A DNA stretch of 64,000 bases from Alicycliphilus denitrificans_A. Its GTDB lineage: Bacteria; Pseudomonadota; Gammaproteobacteria; Burkholderiales; Burkholderiaceae_C. Positions 50,601 through 61,449 of this stretch are shown piece by piece. Location of the stretch: NCBI RefSeq assembly GCF_044792555.1, contig NZ_CP126238.1, positions 1,612,001 through 1,676,000 on the forward strand, given 5' to 3'. How positions within the stretch are numbered: position 1 is the stretch's first letter; every line of letters starts with the position of its first letter. The position numbers were made by a program, and so were the translations under genes. The notes under the pieces are model-generated. The model made no database searches. It was not told where the DNA came from and saw only the letters and a list, made by a program, of their open reading frames with translations.

Positions 50601-50821
50601 TTGTCTATGCCCTTGAGCTGCTGCTCGATGATCTGCGTGACCGAGTTTTCCACCGTCTCGGCCGAGGCGCCCGTGTACTGCGCCGAGATGGTCACGCGCG
50701 GCGGCGCGATGTCCGGGTACTGCTCCAGCGGCAGCGTGAAGATCGCCAGGCCGCCGGCCAGCATGATGATGATGGACAGCACCCACGCGAAGATGGGGCG
50801 GTTGATGAAGAACTGGGCCAT
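47654..50821 (-). CDS. RND multidrug efflux pump, AcrB/MexB (HAE1) type
   Basis: 1055 residues. Starts MAQFFINRPIFAWVLSIIIMLAGGLAI, as in AcrB. The proton-relay pair D407/D408 is in GLLVDDAIVVVENVER, at the same numbers as E. coli AcrB. Other marks: YPDIAPPRVTISAQYTGASAETVENSV, FLPEEDQGYILANINLPAGAT, GGTYVNDFLHNGRVKRVYIQG, and the C-terminal GLASKNAILIVEFAVQLQEQG. Twelve TM segments are expected. Second gene of a three-gene efflux operon; no adjacent TetR/LysR regulator was seen. Confidence 0.95.
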   Translation of the reverse strand: MAQFFINRPIFAWVLSIIIMLAGGLAIFTLPLEQYPDIAPPRVTISAQYTGASAETVENSVTQIIEQQLKGIDNMIYMGSTSDASGRSATTLTFAPGTNIDVAQVQVQNKLQSAMNRLPDAVKSRGVFINKGGTDYLVTYAFFSDDPKMTAVDVGDYLNSNLVDVIGRIDGVGDIRVFGTFYAMRIWMDPAKMEKYQLMPSDLISALNAQNAQVSAGQLGALPAVAEQQLNATITARTKLQTVPEFEAIVLKTATDGAVVTVKDVARVELGADNLGVKAKLNGRPGAGMGIVLADGANAMAVSDAVAAKLAELKPYFPNQIDYFVSSDSTPFVRASIKEVVVTLAEAMALVVLVMFVFLQNLRATLIPAIAVPVVLLGTFGVLAAAGYSINTLTMFALVLAIGLLVDDAIVVVENVERVMHETGLPPKEATRRSMREITPALVGIGVTLAAVFVPMAFFGGSTGVIYRQFSITIVAAMALSVFVALTLTPALCASILKTPAHLEQQPRIRGGLLGLNDRFFVWFNRQFDAGATRYQNRVAWMLRRTKRMLLVFAAICLAVWWIIGRVPTAFLPEEDQGYILANINLPAGATDMRLQGVLDQVNAYFKTIPEVISFNQVSGLNGDQSSARAFIRLKPWDERARADQSAAAIAHQATKDLGRIRDARIFISPPPAVRSLGSNSGFNFMLKDINGLGHQALLAAKDRFLDEARKRPELTSLRTTNLDDATELRLDIDDRKAAALGLSYDAINGVLSSSIGGTYVNDFLHNGRVKRVYIQGDAPHRMLPQDVGKWTVRNKNGEMVPFGAFSRAYWAYGSPQLMRYNGAPAYELVGSAAPGVSSGVAMQIVEDILKGLPPGIAYEWTGASLQERQSGAQAPLLYAISILFVFLCLAALYESWTVPVSVMLAVPLGVLGALLATWSRGLANDVYFQVGLITTVGLASKNAILIVEFAVQLQEQGRKLLDATLEAVRMRLRPILMTSLAFGFGVTPLALGTGAGAGGRNAIGTAVLGGTVASTVLGIFMVPVFFLLIRSWFKSRSRHEDAAQPAPTRPESAT

Positions 50822-50839
50822 GTGCGCCTGCCCCTGCGG

Positions 50840-52198
50840 TTATTTGGGGGCGCCGGCCCGGGGGGCGGCGATGTCCACGCTCTGGCCATTGGCGGGGGCG
50901 GGGCGCTTGCCGTCCTCGGGGGCGCTGGGCAGCTTGGCCCCGCCCTGGCCGGCGTTCAGATCCACCACCTGCGGGCTGACCTTGTCGCCGGGCTTGACGC
51001 GCTGAAAGCCGTCCACCACCAGGCGCTCGCCCGCCTTGAGGCCGCTGTCGACCAGCCAGCGGCTGCCCAGGGCGCGCGCCAGCTCCACCGGGCGTTTCTC
51101 GATCACGTCGTCGGAGTTCACGATGAGTACGTTGGCGCGGCCCGTGAGGTCGCGGCTCACGGCCTGCTGCGGGATCAGCAGCGCGTCGCTGGCCAGTCCC
51201 GTGGGCAGCAGCGCCTGCACGTACATGCCGGGCATGAGCACGCCGCCCGGGTTGGGCAGCACGGCGCGCAGGGTCACCGTGCCCGTGGTGTCGTTGACGA
51301 TCATGCCGGCGAACTGCAGCCGGCCCTCGTGCGGGTAGTCGCTGCCATCGTCCAGGCGGATGCGCACGCGCGCCTGGTTGCCGTCCACCTTCTGGTAGCG
51401 GCCCGCCTCCCAGTCGCGCCTGAGCTGCAGCAGCTCGGTGCTCGATTGGGTGAAATCCACATACATCGGGTCCAGCTGCACGATGGTGGTGAGCGCGCTC
51501 GCCTGGTTGGCCGTCACCAGCGCGCCGGGTGTGACGCTGGACAGGCTGGTGCGCCCGGCGATGGGGGCCTCGATGCGGCTGTAGCGCAGGTTGATGCGCG
51601 CCGTCTCCAGGTTGGCGCGGGCCACGCCCACGTCGGCGCGCGACTGTGCGGCGGCCGCCTGGCTCTCGTCATGGGCCTGGCGGCTGATGGCGTCGATCTT
51701 CACCAGCTCGGCATTGCGCCGCGCCGTAGCCTCCAGCGTGCGCGCGCTGGCCTCGGCCTTGGCGAGCGCCGCCTCGGCGCTGGCCAGCGCGGCGCGCAGT
51801 GAGCGGTCGTCCAGCTGGTACAGCGCCTGGCCGCGCTGCACCATCGCCCCTTCGGTGAACAGGCGCTGCTGCAGGATGCCCGAGACCTGCGGGCGCACCT
51901 CGGCGCTCAGGTAGGCGCGCGTGCGCCCCGGCAGGGTGGTGTCAAGCTGCTGCTGCTGCGGCTGCAGCGTGATCACGCCGACCTGGGCTGGGCCCTGCGG
52001 GGCGGCAGGTTTGCCCGCCTTGTCACCACAGGCGGCCAGTCCCGCGATGAGCACCAGGGCCGCCAGGCGCAGCGCCCAGCCTTGGCGCTGGAGTGCGGGT
52101 ACATCATGGGGCGGGGCGGGGCGGGTGTGGCGGGCAATGTGGTCGCAGGTCGCGGTTGTCATGGGAACTGGGCGCAGTTTCTGGCGGGTGGCGGTCAT
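50840..52198 (-). CDS. RND efflux periplasmic adaptor, AcrA/MexA family
   Basis: 452 residues, lipobox LAAC near residue 57. Order: beta-barrel/lipoyl halves (TTLPGRTRAYLSAEVRPQVSGILQQRLFTEGAMVQRGQALYQLD), an alpha-helical hairpin (AALASAEAALAKAEASARTLEATARRN), the second lipoyl half (LRYSRIEAPIAGRTSLSSVTPGALVTANQ), and C-terminal QAVSRDLTGRANVLIV. The leader is long; ATG 52198 or ATG 52162 could be used. It links the AcrB-type pump with the OprM-type channel. Confidence 0.92.
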   Translation of the reverse strand: MTATRQKLRPVPMTTATCDHIARHTRPAPPHDVPALQRQGWALRLAALVLIAGLAACGDKAGKPAAPQGPAQVGVITLQPQQQQLDTTLPGRTRAYLSAEVRPQVSGILQQRLFTEGAMVQRGQALYQLDDRSLRAALASAEAALAKAEASARTLEATARRNAELVKIDAISRQAHDESQAAAAQSRADVGVARANLETARINLRYSRIEAPIAGRTSLSSVTPGALVTANQASALTTIVQLDPMYVDFTQSSTELLQLRRDWEAGRYQKVDGNQARVRIRLDDGSDYPHEGRLQFAGMIVNDTTGTVTLRAVLPNPGGVLMPGMYVQALLPTGLASDALLIPQQAVSRDLTGRANVLIVNSDDVIEKRPVELARALGSRWLVDSGLKAGERLVVDGFQRVKPGDKVSPQVVDLNAGQGGAKLPSAPEDGKRPAPANGQSVDIAAPRAGAPK

Positions 52199-52448
52199 TG
52201 TCTTCGGGGCCAGGGGTTGCAGCGCAAGGCCTTTGGACGAATGTCACCGAAGGTAAATGCCGCACTTTCGCATATTGGCGGCCGATACGCCGTGACGGGG
52301 GCGCTTCTTCATCCTTCTTTACATGCCTGCAATACATGCCACGGCCTGACCAATGCGGGGTGGCCGTTGTCAAGGTTGCATTTTTCCCCTGGTTCGGCGG
52401 ACACTGTGGGCCACGCGTTCGTTTCACTTCAAAGCCTGGGAGGCCGCT

Positions 52449-52886
52449 ATGACAACTGTTGCAGAAATCATCAAATCCAAATCCGATGCACAGGTGTATT
52501 CCGTCACGCCGTCGGATACGGTGCTCAGTGCCCTGCGGCTCATGGCCGAAAAGCGCATAGGCGCGCTGCTGGTGATGGAGGGCGAGCAGATCGCCGGCAT
52601 CTTCACCGAGCGTGACTACGCCCGCAAGGTGGTGTTGCTGGGCCGGGCATCGATCGACACGCCGGTGCGCGAGGTCATGACGCGAGCGGTGCGCTTCGTG
52701 CACCCCACGCACAGCGCCGAGCAGTGCATGGCGCTGATGACGGAAAACCGCCTGCGCCACCTGCCCGTGGTGGACAAGGAGCGCGTGGTGGGGCTGTTGT
52801 CCATCGGCGACCTGGTCAAGAGCGTGATCTCCGAGCAGAAGTTCATCATCACCGAGATGGAGCGCTACATCACCGGGGCGCGCTAG
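52449..52886 (+). CDS. Two-CBS-domain protein
   Basis: 145 residues from ATG 52449 (MTTVAEIIKSKSDAQVYSVTPSDTVLSAL). Two CBS motifs in tandem: RIGALLVMEGEQIAGIFTERDYARKVVLLGR and RLRHLPVVDKERVVGLLSIGDLVKSVI, with the intervening PVREVMTRAVRFVHPTHSAEQCMALMTE. A short C-terminal helix follows (EMERYITGAR). CBS pairs bind adenine nucleotides; the partner is unknown. Divergent from the efflux operon. The 52199-52448 gap shows no gene. Confidence 0.9.
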   Translation: MTTVAEIIKSKSDAQVYSVTPSDTVLSALRLMAEKRIGALLVMEGEQIAGIFTERDYARKVVLLGRASIDTPVREVMTRAVRFVHPTHSAEQCMALMTENRLRHLPVVDKERVVGLLSIGDLVKSVISEQKFIITEMERYITGAR

Positions 52887-52935
52887 TCGCTACTGAATTT
52901 GCAGTGTTTTAGGGTTGCAGCCTTTGCTCGGTGAG

Positions 52936-52960
52936 CGTCGATAGCTATCATTTTTATATG
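52936..52960. repeat. Fragment of the dispersed repeat
   Basis: CGATAGCTATCATTTTTATATGCC keeps only the AGCTATC end and adjoining A/T-rich bases of the family, between the CBS gene and tsaD. Confidence 0.35.
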
Positions 52961-53037
52961 CCTTGACTGGCAGCACCCGACCCGGCTGAAGCCGGGGCCG
53001 GGGTGTATACCATTGCCCACGCCCTACACTCGCGGCC

Positions 53038-54081
53038 ATGAGTCTGCTGATCCTGGGCATTGAATCCTCTTGTGACGAAACCGGCGTGGCCCTGGTGCGC
53101 GCGGGCGATGGCGGCGGCGTGCCCACGCTGCTGGCGCATGCGCTGCACAGCCAGATCGAGATGCACCAGGCCTATGGCGGCGTGGTGCCCGAGCTGGCCA
53201 GCCGCGACCACATCCGCCGCGTGCTGCCGCTGACCGAGGCCATTTTGAAGGAATCGGGCGAGCGCCTGGACGCCGTGGACGTGGTGGCCTATACGCGCGG
53301 CCCCGGCCTGGCGGGCGCGCTGCTGGTGGGGGCGGGCGTGGCCTGTGCGCTGGGCGCGGCGCTGGACATACCCGTGCTGGGCGTGCACCACCTCGAGGGC
53401 CATCTGCTGTCGCCCTTCCTGAGCAGCGACCCGCCCGAGTTCCCCTTCATCGCGCTGCTGGTCTCGGGCGGCCACACGCAGCTCATGCGCGTGGACGGCG
53501 TGGGCCGCTACGCCATCCTGGGCGAGACCATCGACGACGCGGCCGGCGAGGCCTTCGACAAGTCCGCCAAGCTCATGGGCCTGGGCTATCCCGGCGGGCC
53601 GGCGTTGTCGCGCCTGGCCGAGCAGGGCGACCCCAAGGCCTTCAAGCTGCCGCGTCCGCTGCTGCACAGCGGCGACCTGGACTTTTCCTTTGCCGGGCTC
53701 AAGACCGCGGTGCTGACCCAGGCCAGGACGCTGGGCGACGAACTGCAGGCGCGCAAGGCCGACCTGGCCGCCAGCACCCAGGCCGCGATTGTCGAGGTGC
53801 TGGTGAAAAAAACCCTGGCGGCCTTGGACCAGACCGGCATGCGGCGCGTGGTGGTGGCCGGCGGCGTGGGCGCCAACCGGCTGCTGCGCGCGCAGCTCGA
53901 TGCCGCCTGTGCCCAGCGCCAGCTGCGCGTGCACTATCCGGAGCTTGAGCTGTGCACCGACAACGGCGCCATGATCGCCATGGCCGCGGCCATGCGCCTG
54001 CAGGCCGGCCAGCAGCAGGCCAACCGCGACTATGCCTTCGACGTGAAGCCGCGCTGGCCGCTGGACGCCATCGTGGCCTGA
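53038..54081 (+). CDS. tsaD: tRNA N6-adenosine threonylcarbamoyltransferase
   Basis: 347 residues. LGIESSCDETGVALV at the N-terminus, then YGGVVPELASRDHIRRVLPL, the metal-binding VHHLEGH, LLVSGGHTQLMRV, GETIDDAAGEAFDKSAKLMGLGYPGGP, GGVGANRLLR and CTDNGAMIAMAA. It transfers threonylcarbamoyl to A37 of ANN-decoding tRNAs with TsaB/TsaE. It precedes an efflux operon by 86 bp, without functional linkage. Confidence 0.97.
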   Translation: MSLLILGIESSCDETGVALVRAGDGGGVPTLLAHALHSQIEMHQAYGGVVPELASRDHIRRVLPLTEAILKESGERLDAVDVVAYTRGPGLAGALLVGAGVACALGAALDIPVLGVHHLEGHLLSPFLSSDPPEFPFIALLVSGGHTQLMRVDGVGRYAILGETIDDAAGEAFDKSAKLMGLGYPGGPALSRLAEQGDPKAFKLPRPLLHSGDLDFSFAGLKTAVLTQARTLGDELQARKADLAASTQAAIVEVLVKKTLAALDQTGMRRVVVAGGVGANRLLRAQLDAACAQRQLRVHYPELELCTDNGAMIAMAAAMRLQAGQQQANRDYAFDVKPRWPLDAIVA

Positions 54082-54167
54082 CCTGCAGCCTCGCGGCGCG
54101 CGGCTTCTTTACAAAAGTTCATCCGGCGCTGGCGGCCGTGATAAACGGGCCTGTGACAATCCCCGTC

Positions 54168-55595
54168 ATGCCTGTTTTTCTGCCTTCTTCTCCCATGTGG
54201 CCAAGGACGCCGGCGTGGGCGCCCTTGCTGGCGGCCCTGGTGCTGGCCGGCTGCGCCACGCGCCTGCCGCCGGTGCCGGACAGCGGCGTTTCCGTGCCCG
54301 GCACCTGGGCCCGCCAGGCCGGGGCAGCGGTGCAGTCTTCCGGCAATCTCGCCCAGTGGTGGCAGCAGCTCGGTGACGCGCAGCTCACCGGCCTGATCGA
54401 CCAGGCGCTGCAGGCCCACACCAGCATGCGCGGCGCCCGCGCCGCCGTGGCGCAGGCCCGCGCACTGCGCGATGTGCAGGCGGCGGGGCTGCTGCCGGCG
54501 CTGGACGCATCGGGATCGGCCCAGCGCAGCCGCAGCCATGGCAGCACGGGCAGCAGCTTCCAGCTGGGGCTGGATGCGAGCTGGGAGCCCGACCTGTTCG
54601 GCCGCACCGCGAGCGGTGTGCGCGCCAGTGATGCCGACCTGCTGGCCGCCGAGTCCGGCGTGGCGGCGGCCCAGGTGGCGCTGGCGGCCGAGGTGGCGGT
54701 GAACTACATCAACCTGCGCAGCCAGCAGCAGCGCCTCTCGATTGCCGAGCGCAACCTGGCGGCGCAGCGCGAGACGGCGCAGATCACCCGCTGGCGCGTG
54801 CAGGCGGGCCTGGCGAATTCCGTGGCCGAACAGCAGGCGCGCACCATCGTCGAGCAGACCGCGGCCCAACTGCCCACACTGCAGGCCGGCATGGCCCAGT
54901 CGCGCCATGCGCTGGCGGTGCTCACCGGCCAGCCGCCCGCGGCGCTGGACCAGGCCCTGGACGCCAGTGCGCCCGTGCCACAGCCGCCCGCGGATCTGGC
55001 GCTGGCCTTTCCTGCCGACACGCTGCGCCAGCGCCCGGACGTGTGCCAGGCCGAGCTGCGCGTGCGTGCCGCCTGGGAGCGCGTGGCCCAGGCCGAGGCG
55101 CAGCGCCTGCCCAGCCTGCGCCTGGGCGGCACGCTCGGCCTGCAAGCGCTGTCGCTGGGCGCGCTCACGGGCGGCGGCGCCTCGGTGGCCTCGCTGCTGG
55201 CCGGCGTGTCGCTGCCGGTGTTCGATGGCGGCGCGCTGCGCGCGCAGGTGCGCGTGCAGCAGGCGGCGCTGGAGCAGGCGCGCCTGGGCTACGAGGCCGC
55301 TGTGCTGGCCGCGCTCAAGGATGTGGAGGACGCGCTGGTGGCGCTGCAGGGCGAGCGCGCGCGGCTCGCGCGTCTGAGCGCAGCGGCCGAGGCGGCGGGC
55401 AATGCGGCCGAGCTGGCGCAGCACCAGTACACCAGCGGCCTGGTGGATTTTCAGACGGTGCTGGACACGCAGCGCACGCTGCTGGCGGCGCAGGACGGTG
55501 TCGCCGGCTCGACGGCCAGCGTGGCTACCGACCATGTGCGCCTGTACAAGGCGCTGGGCGGCGGCTGGCAGGTATCGCAAGGGCAGGAACCATGA
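54168..55595 (+). CDS. Outer-membrane efflux factor (NodT family lipoprotein) of the MacAB-like system
   Basis: 475 residues from ATG 54168 (ATG 54195 possible). Lipobox LAGC after a hydrophobic leader. TolC-type repeats: WWQQLGDAQLTGLIDQALQAHTSMRGARAAVAQARALRDVQAAGLLPALDASGSAQ and YTSGLVDFQTVLDTQRTLLAAQD. FDGGALRAQVRVQQAALEQARLGYEAAVL is typical. The stop overlaps the adaptor start (ATGA), so the channel, adaptor and ABC genes are one export operon. Confidence 0.92.
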   Translation: MPVFLPSSPMWPRTPAWAPLLAALVLAGCATRLPPVPDSGVSVPGTWARQAGAAVQSSGNLAQWWQQLGDAQLTGLIDQALQAHTSMRGARAAVAQARALRDVQAAGLLPALDASGSAQRSRSHGSTGSSFQLGLDASWEPDLFGRTASGVRASDADLLAAESGVAAAQVALAAEVAVNYINLRSQQQRLSIAERNLAAQRETAQITRWRVQAGLANSVAEQQARTIVEQTAAQLPTLQAGMAQSRHALAVLTGQPPAALDQALDASAPVPQPPADLALAFPADTLRQRPDVCQAELRVRAAWERVAQAEAQRLPSLRLGGTLGLQALSLGALTGGGASVASLLAGVSLPVFDGGALRAQVRVQQAALEQARLGYEAAVLAALKDVEDALVALQGERARLARLSAAAEAAGNAAELAQHQYTSGLVDFQTVLDTQRTLLAAQDGVAGSTASVATDHVRLYKALGGGWQVSQGQEP

Positions 55596-56946
55596 CAGAG
55601 CAAGAGAAAAACACCAACTCCAATGCACCGGCGCCGCAAGACCTGCAGGCCCTGCTGGGCGACGGCCTGGGCCGGCGCTGGTGGCAGAGCATCACCCTGT
55701 GGCTGGGCCTGCTGGCCGTGGCCGCCGCGGCCGGCGGCTGGTGGTACTGGCAGGCGGGCAAGCGCGCCCAGGCCGTGCCGCGCTATGTCACGCAAGAGGT
55801 GCAGCGTGGCCAGGTCAGGCTGACCGTGGCGGCCAATGGCACGCTGCAGCCCACGCGCTCGGTGAACATCGGCAGCGAGCTGTCGGGCACGGTGCGCCGC
55901 GTGCTGGTGGATGTGAACGATGTGGTGAAGAAGGGCCAGGTGCTGGTGGAGCTGGACACCACCAAGCTCGACGCGCAGGTGCTGCGTTCGCGCGCCGCCG
56001 TGGCCTCGGCCCAGGCGCGGCTGGCCCAGGCCGCGGCCACCGTCAAGGAGGCGCGCGCGAGCCTGGCGCGGCTCGAAGAGGTGGCGCGCCTGTCGGGCGG
56101 CAAGGTGCCGTCCGCCGCCGAGCTGGACGCGGGCCGCGCCAGCTACGACCGCGCCCAGGCCGACGAGGCCGCCGCGCGCGCCAGCGTGCAGGACGCCAGG
56201 GCCGCCCTGGCCACCGACGAGACCAACGTCACCAAGGCCTCGATCCGCTCGCCCATCGACGGCGTGGTGCTGTCGCGCGTGGTGGAGCCGGGCAACGCCG
56301 TGGCCGCGTCGCTGCAGGCCGTGACCCTGCTCACGCTGGCCGAAGACCTGTCCCGGCTGCGCCTGGAGGTCAGCGTGGATGAGGCCGACGTGGGCGCTGT
56401 GCGGCCGGGCCAGCAGGCCAGCTTCACCGTCAGCGCCTACCCCTCGCGGCCGTACCCGGCGCGCACCACGCGCGTGGCCTTCGGCTCCACCAAGACCGAC
56501 AACGTGGTCACCTACATCACCTACCTGGAGGTGGACAACGCCGACCTGAGCCTGCGCCCCGGCATGACGGCCGCGGCCACCATCACCTCCACGCAGCGCG
56601 ACGACGTGCTCACCGTGCCCAACACGGCGCTGCGCTTCACGCCTGCGGGCGCGGCCGGCGACGCCGCGGCGCAGGGGCCCGCGGCCAGTGGCGACAAGGC
56701 GGGCGGCGGCATCATGGGCCAGCTCATACCGCGCATGCCGCGCCAGGCGGGCCAGCGCCGCAGCGCCGGCGATGGCGGCAAGGGCGGCGCCGGGCAGCGC
56801 CAGATCTGGGTGCTGGAGGGCGGCGCCCCCAGGGCCATGCGCGTGAAGGTGGGCATCAGCGACGGGCGCGTGACCGAGGTCGAGGGCGACGCATTGCAGC
56901 CCGGCATGCAGGTCATCACCGACCAGCTGGCCGCAGGGACGCGCCC

Positions 56947-56950
<4 letters not shown>
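55592..56950 (+). CDS. MacA-like periplasmic adaptor
   Basis: 452 residues from ATG 55592. One N-terminal TM (WWQSITLWLGLLAVAAAAGGWWYW). HlyD/MacA pattern: VTVAANGTLQPTRSVNIGSELSGTVRRVLVDVNDVVKKGQVLVELD, a helical hairpin with Ala-rich heptads, and SIRSPIDGVVLSRVVEPGNAVAASL. A Gly/Ala-rich loop (GDAAAQGPAASGDKAGG) interrupts the C-terminal domain. It connects the NodT channel to the MacB-like ABC proteins. Confidence 0.9.
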
Positions 56951-58910
<1,960 letters not shown>

Positions 58911-58915
58911 GTTTG

Positions 58916-58980
58916 GGATCAAATCCGCCTCAAACCCTTGGTGGTAAGGCGTTAATAGCTCCTGATTGAATAGTAATAGT
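58916..58980 (+). repeat. Dispersed repeat downstream of the MacB-like operon
   Basis: GATCAAATCCGCCTCAAACCCTTGGTGGTAAGGCGTTAATAGCTCCTGATTG is a degenerate copy: CCTTGGTGGTAAGGCG replaces the usual hairpin, with ATAGCTCC at the end. Confidence 0.5.
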
Positions 58981-59066
58981 CGGCGCATCAAGGGGTTTCA
59001 CCCCGGCGCGCCGCTGCCGCGCATTCACAATGCGCCTTGCTCCGGGTTTTTTCCTGTCCGATTGCC

Positions 59067-59864
<798 letters not shown>

Positions 59865-59903
59865 GGCTGCGGGGCTACCGTTTTCTTATCTCCACGACCT
59901 TTC

Positions 59904-61187
59904 ATGTCCTTTCTGTCACGTCGGCAGGCGGTTCGCGCCTGCACCCTGGCGCTGCTGGCCCTGGCGGGCGGCGCCGCATCGGCGCAGCCTGCGCCGCCCG
60001 CCGCGCCCATCAAGCTGGCGCTCATCGAAAGCCTGTCCGGCAGCTTCGCCAACACCGGCGAGGCCGTGTTCCGCAACCTCCTCTGGGCCACCGAGCGCGT
60101 GAACGCGCGCGGCGGCGTGAAGCTGCCGGGCGGCGCCCGGGCGCTGCAGCTGGCCCGCTACGACAGCAAGGGCACGAACGAGGAGGCGCTGTCGGCCCTG
60201 CGCGCAGCCATCGACGATGGCGTGCATTACGTCTTGCAGGGCAACTCCTCGGCCACCGCCGCCGCGCTCATCGAGGCCATCGCCAAGCACAACCAGCGCG
60301 AGCCCGGACGGCGCGTGGTGTTCCTCAACTACTCGGCGGTCGATCCCGCGCTCACGAATGACAAGTGCAGCTTCTGGCACTTCCGCTTCGATGCCCATGC
60401 CGACATGCGCATGGCTGCGCTCATGGACGTGATGCGCGAGGACCAGACGCTCAAGCGCGCCTACCTCATCGGCCAGGACTACAGCTTCGGCCAGGCCGTG
60501 CTGCGCGAGGCCCGGCGCCAGCTTGGCCTGCAGCGCCCCGACGTGGCGATCGTCGGCGACGAGCTGCACCCCGTGGGCCGGGTGAAGGACTTCGCGCCCT
60601 ATGCGGTGAAGATCAAGGCCAGCGGCGCGCAGGCCGTGATCACCGGCAATTGGGGCAACGACCTCACGCTGCTCGTCAAGGCCGCGCGCGAGGTGGGCTA
60701 CGACGGCATGTTCTACACCTTCTACGGCAACGCCCTGGGCGCGCCCGCAGCGCTGGGCGACGCCGGCGTGGGCAAGGTGGTGGCCGTGGCCGACTGGCTG
60801 CCGAACCTGCCCACGCAGGGCAGCGAGGATTTCTACCGCGCCTTCCGCGCCCGCTTCCCGCAGCCGCAGGACGACTACGTGCACATGCGCATGCAGCTCA
60901 TGGTCGAGGCCCTGGCCCAGGCCATGGAACGCGCCACCAGCACCGAGCCGCTGCCCGTGGCGCGTGCGCTGGAGCAGGCCAGCGTCAGCCTGTACGGCCA
61001 GGCGGGCCGCATGCGCGCGGCCGACCACCAGTTCCAGCAGTCGCTGGTCGTGGGCGTGATGGACAGGCTGGGCGCGCCGGGCGTGAAGTTCGACGTCGAG
61101 GGCTCGGGCTACGGCTTTCGCGTGGTGCGCCAGATTGCGGCGGACAAGGCGCAGATGCCGACCAGCTGCCGGATGCAGCTGCCGTGA
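59904..61187 (+). CDS. Branched-chain amino-acid-type ABC substrate-binding protein
   Basis: 427 residues with a signal peptide (SFLSRRQAVRACTLALLALAGGAASAQP). A Leu-binding-fold protein: IKLALIESLSGSFANTGEAVFRNLLWATERVNARGGV, YVLQGNSSATAAALIEAI, KRAYLIGQDYSFGQAVLREARRQL, AVITGNWGNDLTLLVKAAREVGYDG, and DDYVHMRMQLMVEALAQAME. Orphan: no permease or ATPase genes nearby. The ligand cannot be read from sequence. Confidence 0.88.
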   Translation: MSFLSRRQAVRACTLALLALAGGAASAQPAPPAAPIKLALIESLSGSFANTGEAVFRNLLWATERVNARGGVKLPGGARALQLARYDSKGTNEEALSALRAAIDDGVHYVLQGNSSATAAALIEAIAKHNQREPGRRVVFLNYSAVDPALTNDKCSFWHFRFDAHADMRMAALMDVMREDQTLKRAYLIGQDYSFGQAVLREARRQLGLQRPDVAIVGDELHPVGRVKDFAPYAVKIKASGAQAVITGNWGNDLTLLVKAAREVGYDGMFYTFYGNALGAPAALGDAGVGKVVAVADWLPNLPTQGSEDFYRAFRARFPQPQDDYVHMRMQLMVEALAQAMERATSTEPLPVARALEQASVSLYGQAGRMRAADHQFQQSLVVGVMDRLGAPGVKFDVEGSGYGFRVVRQIAADKAQMPTSCRMQLP

Positions 61188-61189
61188 CC

Positions 61190-61449
61190 CCTTGATCGGG
61201 GGCGGATTCCAATCAATCCTGAGGCTTGTGGGGTAGTTATTCTTTTTGAGGGTGGCTGGCCGGGATGTGCCCCCGGCGGCGCACTCACTTTCTTTTGCTT
61301 CCACCATGTGTCCGGTCCATACAGCGAAGCAAAGAAAAGTACCTCGCCCGCCGGGGCGAGACCCGGCCAGCCGAACTCAAAAAGAAGAGCTGCCAACGCT
61401 TACCCAATAAGCCCTGGAAGCCATTCCTTCAAACCCACCCCCGATCAAG
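61190..61449. repeat. About 260-bp imperfect inverted-repeat element
   Basis: Outer arms CTTGATCGGGGG (from 61191) and CCCCCGATCAAG (to about 61448) are inverse complements. Inner paired blocks are CTTTTTGAG/CTCAAAAAG, GGCTGGCCGGG/CCCGGCCAGCC, and TTTCTTTTGCTTC/GAAGCAAAGAAAA, around a loop near 61310. No ORF. It begins right after the binding-protein stop and its right arm contains the mltB stop codon, so it may serve as a bidirectional terminator. Confidence 0.7.

Noticed and set aside
47639..51802. Very long plus-strand open frame opposite the RND operon
   Set aside because: It is antisense to well-supported AcrA/AcrB/OprM-type genes. Its His/Gly/Arg-rich composition is the usual shadow of high-G+C codons and shows no domain.
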